Below are positions 36,642 to 40,219 of a DNA stretch of 40,219 nucleotides, in pieces. The stretch comes from a virus. Below the pieces are notes generated by a model. It made no database searches. It was not told the origin of the DNA and saw only the letters and a program-made list of their open reading frames with translations. A program made the translations under genes and the position numbers. Within the stretch, counting starts at the first letter, position 1, and each line of letters begins with the position of its first letter. Location of the stretch: positions 1 through 40,219 of IMG/VR virus record IMGVR_UViG_3300022932_000010; one strand, written 5' to 3'.

Positions 36642-37448
36642 CTATTTGCGCATCCCAAAGTATTGGGTAAGGCCGCTCGAAAGTCCGCCTGCAATTCCGC
36701 CGTATAGGTTCGCATTGGTCTCTGCGCGATTGGTGTAGCTAGACGCAAGGTTCTGTGCGTTATTCTGGCCAATATTGCCGACAGAGTTAGCGTAGTTCTG
36801 ACCAAGTGCTTGGTTCTGCCCTGCCGCAGTCTGTCCAACACCCGCCAATGCACTCAGTCGGTTCGCGTAGTTATTGAACTCACCCGACGCCAGGTTGCCC
36901 GAATATTGCAAAGCCGAGCGCTGCGCGGCTCCGCTGTCTTGAATACCCAAGGCAGCGTTACGAGCCGTCAGGGCGCGGGCCTGTTCATTTTGCCGGAACT
37001 GATAATCAGGCGACGCCACGAACGCATCCATTGGCGTAGAGATGGTGGGAGCAGCGCGGCCCTCAGCCTGACCATACTCTTGGTAGTGGCGCTGCGCAGC
37101 CCCGGCTAGACCACCCTCGCCACCATAAGCCCCACCCTGAACGGCTGCCTGAACGTCAGGATTGGCCGTTAGGTACTTATTCCAGTCCTGAGTTCCGCCG
37201 CCCTGACCATTGAGATTGTAGAGGCTGGCGAGTTGGTTCAGTGCGCTCGTACCCGTCGCAAGCCAAGGGGCGTTATCGCCGCGCGACAGATCGTACTGAC
37301 GCCTTTGTTCAGCAGTCGCAGCATCAGCGGCTTGTTGCGATGCGTTGGCGGCTTGTTGCTGTCCTTTGTTGGCTGCGTTGGCCGACAGGACGGCCCCGCC
37401 AGCGCCAACACCGGCTGCGATAAGAGGGACGAACGGCGCTACTGGCAT
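36642..37448 (-). CDS. P22 gp7-like DNA ejection protein
   Basis: 268 residues from ATG at 37446-37448 with GGAAGGAAG upstream. VPLIAAGVGAGGAVLSANAA is a Gly/Ala N-terminal helix, followed by Gln/Ala-rich helices. WNKYLTANPDVQAAVQ and HYQEYGQAEGR match the YLxxNPDVxxA...HYxxxGxxEGR module. C terminus is rich in Asn/Gln/Ala, like internal virion proteins. First of three ejection genes. Confidence 0.8.
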   Translation of the reverse strand: MPVAPFVPLIAAGVGAGGAVLSANAANKGQQQAANASQQAADAATAEQRRQYDLSRGDNAPWLATGTSALNQLASLYNLNGQGGGTQDWNKYLTANPDVQAAVQGGAYGGEGGLAGAAQRHYQEYGQAEGRAAPTISTPMDAFVASPDYQFRQNEQARALTARNAALGIQDSGAAQRSALQYSGNLASGEFNNYANRLSALAGVGQTAAGQNQALGQNYANSVGNIGQNNAQNLASSYTNRAETNANLYGGIAGGLSSGLTQYFGMRK

Positions 37449-37894
37449 TGCATCTTCCTTCCGACCGGAGAGGCAACCCATGCCTCACGGGTCAAGAGCC
37501 AAAGCCGAACGCGCTTCGACAGTCCTACTTCTCGAAACTCACCAGAAGACACCCAGCCGTGAGACTTGGGCGGTAAAGACCTCCAATGCCCCTCTTGCTC
37601 ATTTGTCGTGATGAGAGAGCAGACCTTGAACGCCTCTTCTATGAATTTCCTACCGAACAAGGCAACCTCGCGACCCCACCCCTCGGGTTTATACATGGTG
37701 TGCATCTCTCTTACCATACCAAGAGGATCAATACCGACGAAGAGCACGCCGCCATTCTCGGATGCAAGAGGAAGCACGCCGGGATGCTCGACAAGACCCG
37801 CCAGAGACGATGTAGCTCGACCCATAAAGACATGCGGGGCAACTTGTGGATGCTGCGCTACACTGTCCCAGAAAGCAGGGTCGCGGTTGATCAT
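37439..37894 (-). CDS. GNAT-like internal virion protein, 151 aa
   Basis: DPAFWDSVAQHPQVAPHV resembles the opening of phage GNAT-fold proteins (FWxxVAxHPxVxPxV); later LFVGIDPLGMVREMHTMYKP and WGREVALFGRKFIEEAFKVC fit an acetyl-CoA-type beta-alpha core with a variable pocket. In P22 and T7-like phages a small protein at this point is an assembly factor or internal virion protein. ATGA start, and its end overlaps the gp7-like gene. Confidence 0.7.
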   Translation of the reverse strand: MINRDPAFWDSVAQHPQVAPHVFMGRATSSLAGLVEHPGVLPLASENGGVLFVGIDPLGMVREMHTMYKPEGWGREVALFGRKFIEEAFKVCSLITTNEQEGHWRSLPPKSHGWVSSGEFREVGLSKRVRLWLLTREAWVASPVGRKMQCQ

Positions 37895-38529
37895 GTCCGC
37901 TTCACATACAGGTAAGTCAGCAGATTTGAAATGTCCTCGCCGCTGTCGATGATGACATCAAGCCTGTAGTCTACAGCGCCTGTAGACGAGCGAACCGAAG
38001 AGAAGGCCGAAACAGCCGTCGCGCTCATGTTGTAAGTAGTAGGCGGTGCGCCGTCATCGGTGGCGTAAACACTGTAATCGCCAGTGAACAGCACATCATC
38101 GATACCGCCGACGACCTCAACAATGCGGAATCGCCCTGTTGACGTTCCTGAAGCTGGACGCGTGGTTCCTGAGTCTTGCTGGGGTCCGGAGCCGGTGATT
38201 GTCAGTATTCCGGCCACAACGCCCGTCAGGTTCAGAATGGCCCCGGTAACCCATGAGTTACTGACCAAACCGGCCGTGCCGAATGCAGAGTCGCCGCCGC
38301 CGCCTTCGTTAGCCGCTTGCAGGGCAGCATTTGCAATGGAAATAGCCGCTTGAAGGCCCGCCACGATCTCGGCAAGCTCTGCAATGGTTTGTTGGTTCTG
38401 ACGGATTGCGCTTTCGACCTGATTGAGAACCTGTTCATTCATAAAGCTTGTGAAAGCGCGAGTCGGCTTGCCATTAGATGGCTCGGCAATCGAGAGATCG
38501 AATTTAAGACGGGGAAGGGAGAAGGCCAT
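37891..38529 (-). CDS. coiled-coil tail protein, possible needle
   Basis: 212 residues. Residues 30-75 form a coiled coil (NQVESAIRQNQQTIAELAEI, AGLQAAISIANAALQAANEG), then a Gly linker and a beta-rich C-terminal domain. Its place between the gp10-like and ejection genes is that of the P22 gp26 tail needle, but the fold appears different (short stalk plus globular tip). TGATG start. Confidence 0.6.
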   Translation of the reverse strand: MAFSLPRLKFDLSIAEPSNGKPTRAFTSFMNEQVLNQVESAIRQNQQTIAELAEIVAGLQAAISIANAALQAANEGGGGDSAFGTAGLVSNSWVTGAILNLTGVVAGILTITGSGPQQDSGTTRPASGTSTGRFRIVEVVGGIDDVLFTGDYSVYATDDGAPPTTYNMSATAVSAFSSVRSSTGAVDYRLDVIIDSGEDISNLLTYLYVKRT

Positions 38530-39905
38530 CAGCGACTCGGCGCGTTAAAGCTTGCGGCCGAGAACGTCACCACGACATTGTCGGTCACTTGGAACTGAAC
38601 AAGTCGACCAGGGTATCGCGCATAGCCGAGCCGGTTGATCCGCACCGGCTCGCCGTACCGCCCCTGCTTACGCAGCGTGACATCCTCCCAATCGTCATAA
38701 GTCTGCCCGCCGTCGTCCGACCATGTAATCCGGCATTTCGGGAACAGGTTCGGGTCGTCAATCGTCCCTGTGACGGCGTAGAGTTGCAGGTTGTTCCACC
38801 GCTGGGGCTGCCCCACCGTGGCGACGCCGCCCGTAACGATGCGGGTCATGAACACACCGTTGTCGTTCGGCACATTCGGGTCAAGGCGATAGATCAGCCC
38901 TTCTTCATCATCACCCGCAACATTGTAGTCAGTGCCAACCTCACACAGATGCGCCCGCCAGAATGGACGGTTGTAGGACTCGAACTCTGACCATTGCTGA
39001 TTAGAGAAGTCACGCGCCCATGTACCCATATCCGAGGTCAAGACATACATTTCGTGTCCGTCCTCAGAGTATGTCGTGGCCCTAAGCGTTTCGCCATCAG
39101 AGGTGCGAACGAACTCATCTACGGAGTTGTCCGAAATCTTCTGAGGCGCGTTGGCTCCTAGATAGACAAAGCCGTCGTTTCCGACCCAAGCAACGGAGTT
39201 ATCCACGCGCACGACAGTATCGCGGTTTCTGCAACCCTTGTCATAGTTGCGGCCCGGTGTGCGCTGGAAAGGCAGGTCTGCGTCTCCAGTCGGATACCAG
39301 ACCTCAACGCCCTCGTCCTTGAAGAACCAAAGTTCATCACCGACGCGCTCAACCTTCTTGTTCGCGCCCGGCGTGGATTCGGTCGTCGCAAATGACAATC
39401 CGTCAGGATCGACTTGGCCCGGCTCAATCCAGTAGAAACGAGCCGTGTTCAGCTCGGTCAGGATGAAGTAGCCGTTGAGTTGCGCGACCGATCCGACAAG
39501 GCGAGCATCAGGCATGACAACGGGCGTAACGGTCGTGCCGTTAGTGCTGTAGGCGATGCCGTTAGAAACCGTGATGGCGCGGGCCGATGTCGCGGCGGCG
39601 ACGTTGCGATCTGTGCCTGGAACAGAGCCTAGCAGCGTCGGGACGCCCGCCCCGTTGACCCTGAACCACTGAACGCCAGACACAGCGAGGAAGTCACCAT
39701 TGAAAGTGCCTGCCTGCCTGTAAAGCCCGCGAATAGGCCCTGTGCCGACCTCTGCAAACTCGACAAGCCCCGGCCGCTGGACGTGATCAATCCCGTTGAA
39801 TTGGTTCGTGTCCGAGGCCTCGGCGACCATGTTCACGATACGGATAGACGGCGTCCACGTTGAGCGCCGCTTCCGTGCTGTCACGCCAAGGGGGAGTTCG
39901 GGCAA
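38529..39905 (-). CDS. P22 gp10-like packaged-DNA stabilisation protein
   Basis: About 458 residues. SIRIVNMVAEASDTNQFNGI followed by repeated Trp/Tyr-rich beta blades (DELWFFKDEGVEVWYPTGDA, MYVLTSDMGTWARDF) match the gp10 tail accessory factor, which binds the gp4 ring and seals the head. The best start is TTG at 39903-39905: GGTGGAGG lies seven bases before it. GTG at 39926 is an alternative. P22 gp10 is a similar length. Confidence 0.85.
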   Translation of the reverse strand: MPELPLGVTARKRRSTWTPSIRIVNMVAEASDTNQFNGIDHVQRPGLVEFAEVGTGPIRGLYRQAGTFNGDFLAVSGVQWFRVNGAGVPTLLGSVPGTDRNVAAATSARAITVSNGIAYSTNGTTVTPVVMPDARLVGSVAQLNGYFILTELNTARFYWIEPGQVDPDGLSFATTESTPGANKKVERVGDELWFFKDEGVEVWYPTGDADLPFQRTPGRNYDKGCRNRDTVVRVDNSVAWVGNDGFVYLGANAPQKISDNSVDEFVRTSDGETLRATTYSEDGHEMYVLTSDMGTWARDFSNQQWSEFESYNRPFWRAHLCEVGTDYNVAGDDEEGLIYRLDPNVPNDNGVFMTRIVTGGVATVGQPQRWNNLQLYAVTGTIDDPNLFPKCRITWSDDGGQTYDDWEDVTLRKQGRYGEPVRINRLGYARYPGRLVQFQVTDNVVVTFSAASFNAPSR

Positions 39906-39907
39906 GG

Positions 39908-40219
39908 TTAAGCCTCCACCGCCCACATATGCAGAGTGATCGCGGATGGCGTGGGATTGATCGACAAAGCGCCCAGCAGAACGCCGAGAAGGCCTGACGA
40001 CACGCGGTTAATCTGGAAAGTGCAGGAGGAATTTCCGGGTGTTCCAACCACTTGCACATTGAACAGATCGGTGTTTCCGGGGGCTACCTGAGCGATGGCG
40101 TTAACCATGGGAGAGACACCGGGCGCAAAGGTCGTCGGGTATGTCCAGACGTAGGTTGACGCGGCCGGAATGGCTGCGACCATACGGCGGGTCTTGCTGG
40201 CGTGCGTATGATCGGCTGT
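39908..40219 (-). CDS. virion protein with YAxxDHTH motif, 3' part (split by window edge)
   Basis: This is the C-terminal part of the gene that starts at 271. The apparent start at 40183 is an internal Met (TRRMVAAIP) and not the true start, because the frame stays open upstream through the circle junction. The C-terminal half looks like a beta-rich domain (NVQVVGTPGNSSCTFQINRV). The gp10-like gene begins inside its last codons: the GGTGGAGG that encodes its C terminus is also the ribosome site of that gene. Confidence 0.8.
   Translation of the reverse strand, partial: TADHTHASKTRRMVAAIPAASTYVWTYPTTFAPGVSPMVNAIAQVAPGNTDLFNVQVVGTPGNSSCTFQINRVSSGLLGVLLGALSINPTPSAITLHMWAVEA
40093..40219. repeat. 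terminal direct repeat, right copy
   Basis: Identical to bases 1-127. It should be counted once in the closed genome. It lies within the minus-strand virion gene that continues from 271 down to 1 and then to 39908. Confidence 0.95.

Overview
The window is a complete genome of a tailed double-stranded DNA phage, about 40.1 kb. The first 127 bases (1-127) are repeated exactly as the last 127 (40093-40219), so the sequence closes into a circle or permuted molecule of 40,092 bp. The cut falls inside a virion gene. The structural set follows the P22 order: small and large terminase, P22-type portal, scaffold, coat, gp4-like and gp10-like tail factors, three ejection proteins and a tail fibre. This points to a short-tailed (podovirus-like), probably headful-packaging virus. 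A GcrA-type DNA-binding protein, a regulator family typical of Alphaproteobacteria, and the moderately high GC suggest an alphaproteobacterial host such as Caulobacter or Brevundimonas (inference). I see no integrase, DNA polymerase, phage RNA polymerase, tRNA or CRISPR.

Layout. (1) Virion block, minus strand, running from about 9.4 kb down to 1 and on, through the circle junction, from 40.2 kb to 30.7 kb: terminase, portal, scaffold, coat, connectors, gp10-like factor, coiled-coil protein, GNAT-like protein, three ejection proteins (one with an embedded M15-type peptidase domain) and fibre. (2) Lysis block, minus strand, 30.7-27.7 kb: three short proteins, several consecutive small membrane proteins, an M15 endolysin and a nested spanin pair. 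(3) Plus-strand operon, 24.0-27.7 kb: twelve small, mostly unknown genes, almost all joined by overlaps of a few bases. (4) Divergent control region near 23.9 kb, between that operon and a small Cro/CI-type HTH gene. (5) Minus-strand early block, 23.9-9.5 kb: regulators (HTH, winged helix, GcrA-like), nucleases (PD-(D/E)XK types and a free-standing HNH), a possible ssDNA-binding protein followed by a terminator, a cluster of small genes ending in a primase/helicase fusion, an iteron-like repeat cluster that is the best origin candidate, then accessory genes (RHH proteins, DEDD-type exonuclease, MazG-like hydrolase, Lar-like zinc ribbon, DUF551-like protein) running into the terminase genes.

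The genome is tiled by translational coupling. ATGA, GTGA, TTGA, TGATG or TAATG junctions join most neighbours, and these junctions fix many starts and reveal genes of 17-58 codons that are easily missed. First genes of presumed transcripts instead carry a strong GGAGGAAGAC-type ribosome site. Several matching promoters were read by eye, two with the same GTGACNNGTCAC dyad in the spacer.

Working model: the divergent HTH region sets early expression of both strands; the nucleases, the candidate ssDNA-binding protein and the primase/helicase replicate the genome from the iteron region; the minus-strand late block builds a P22-like particle; the lysis cassette opens the cell. All functions rest on motif recognition without database searches.
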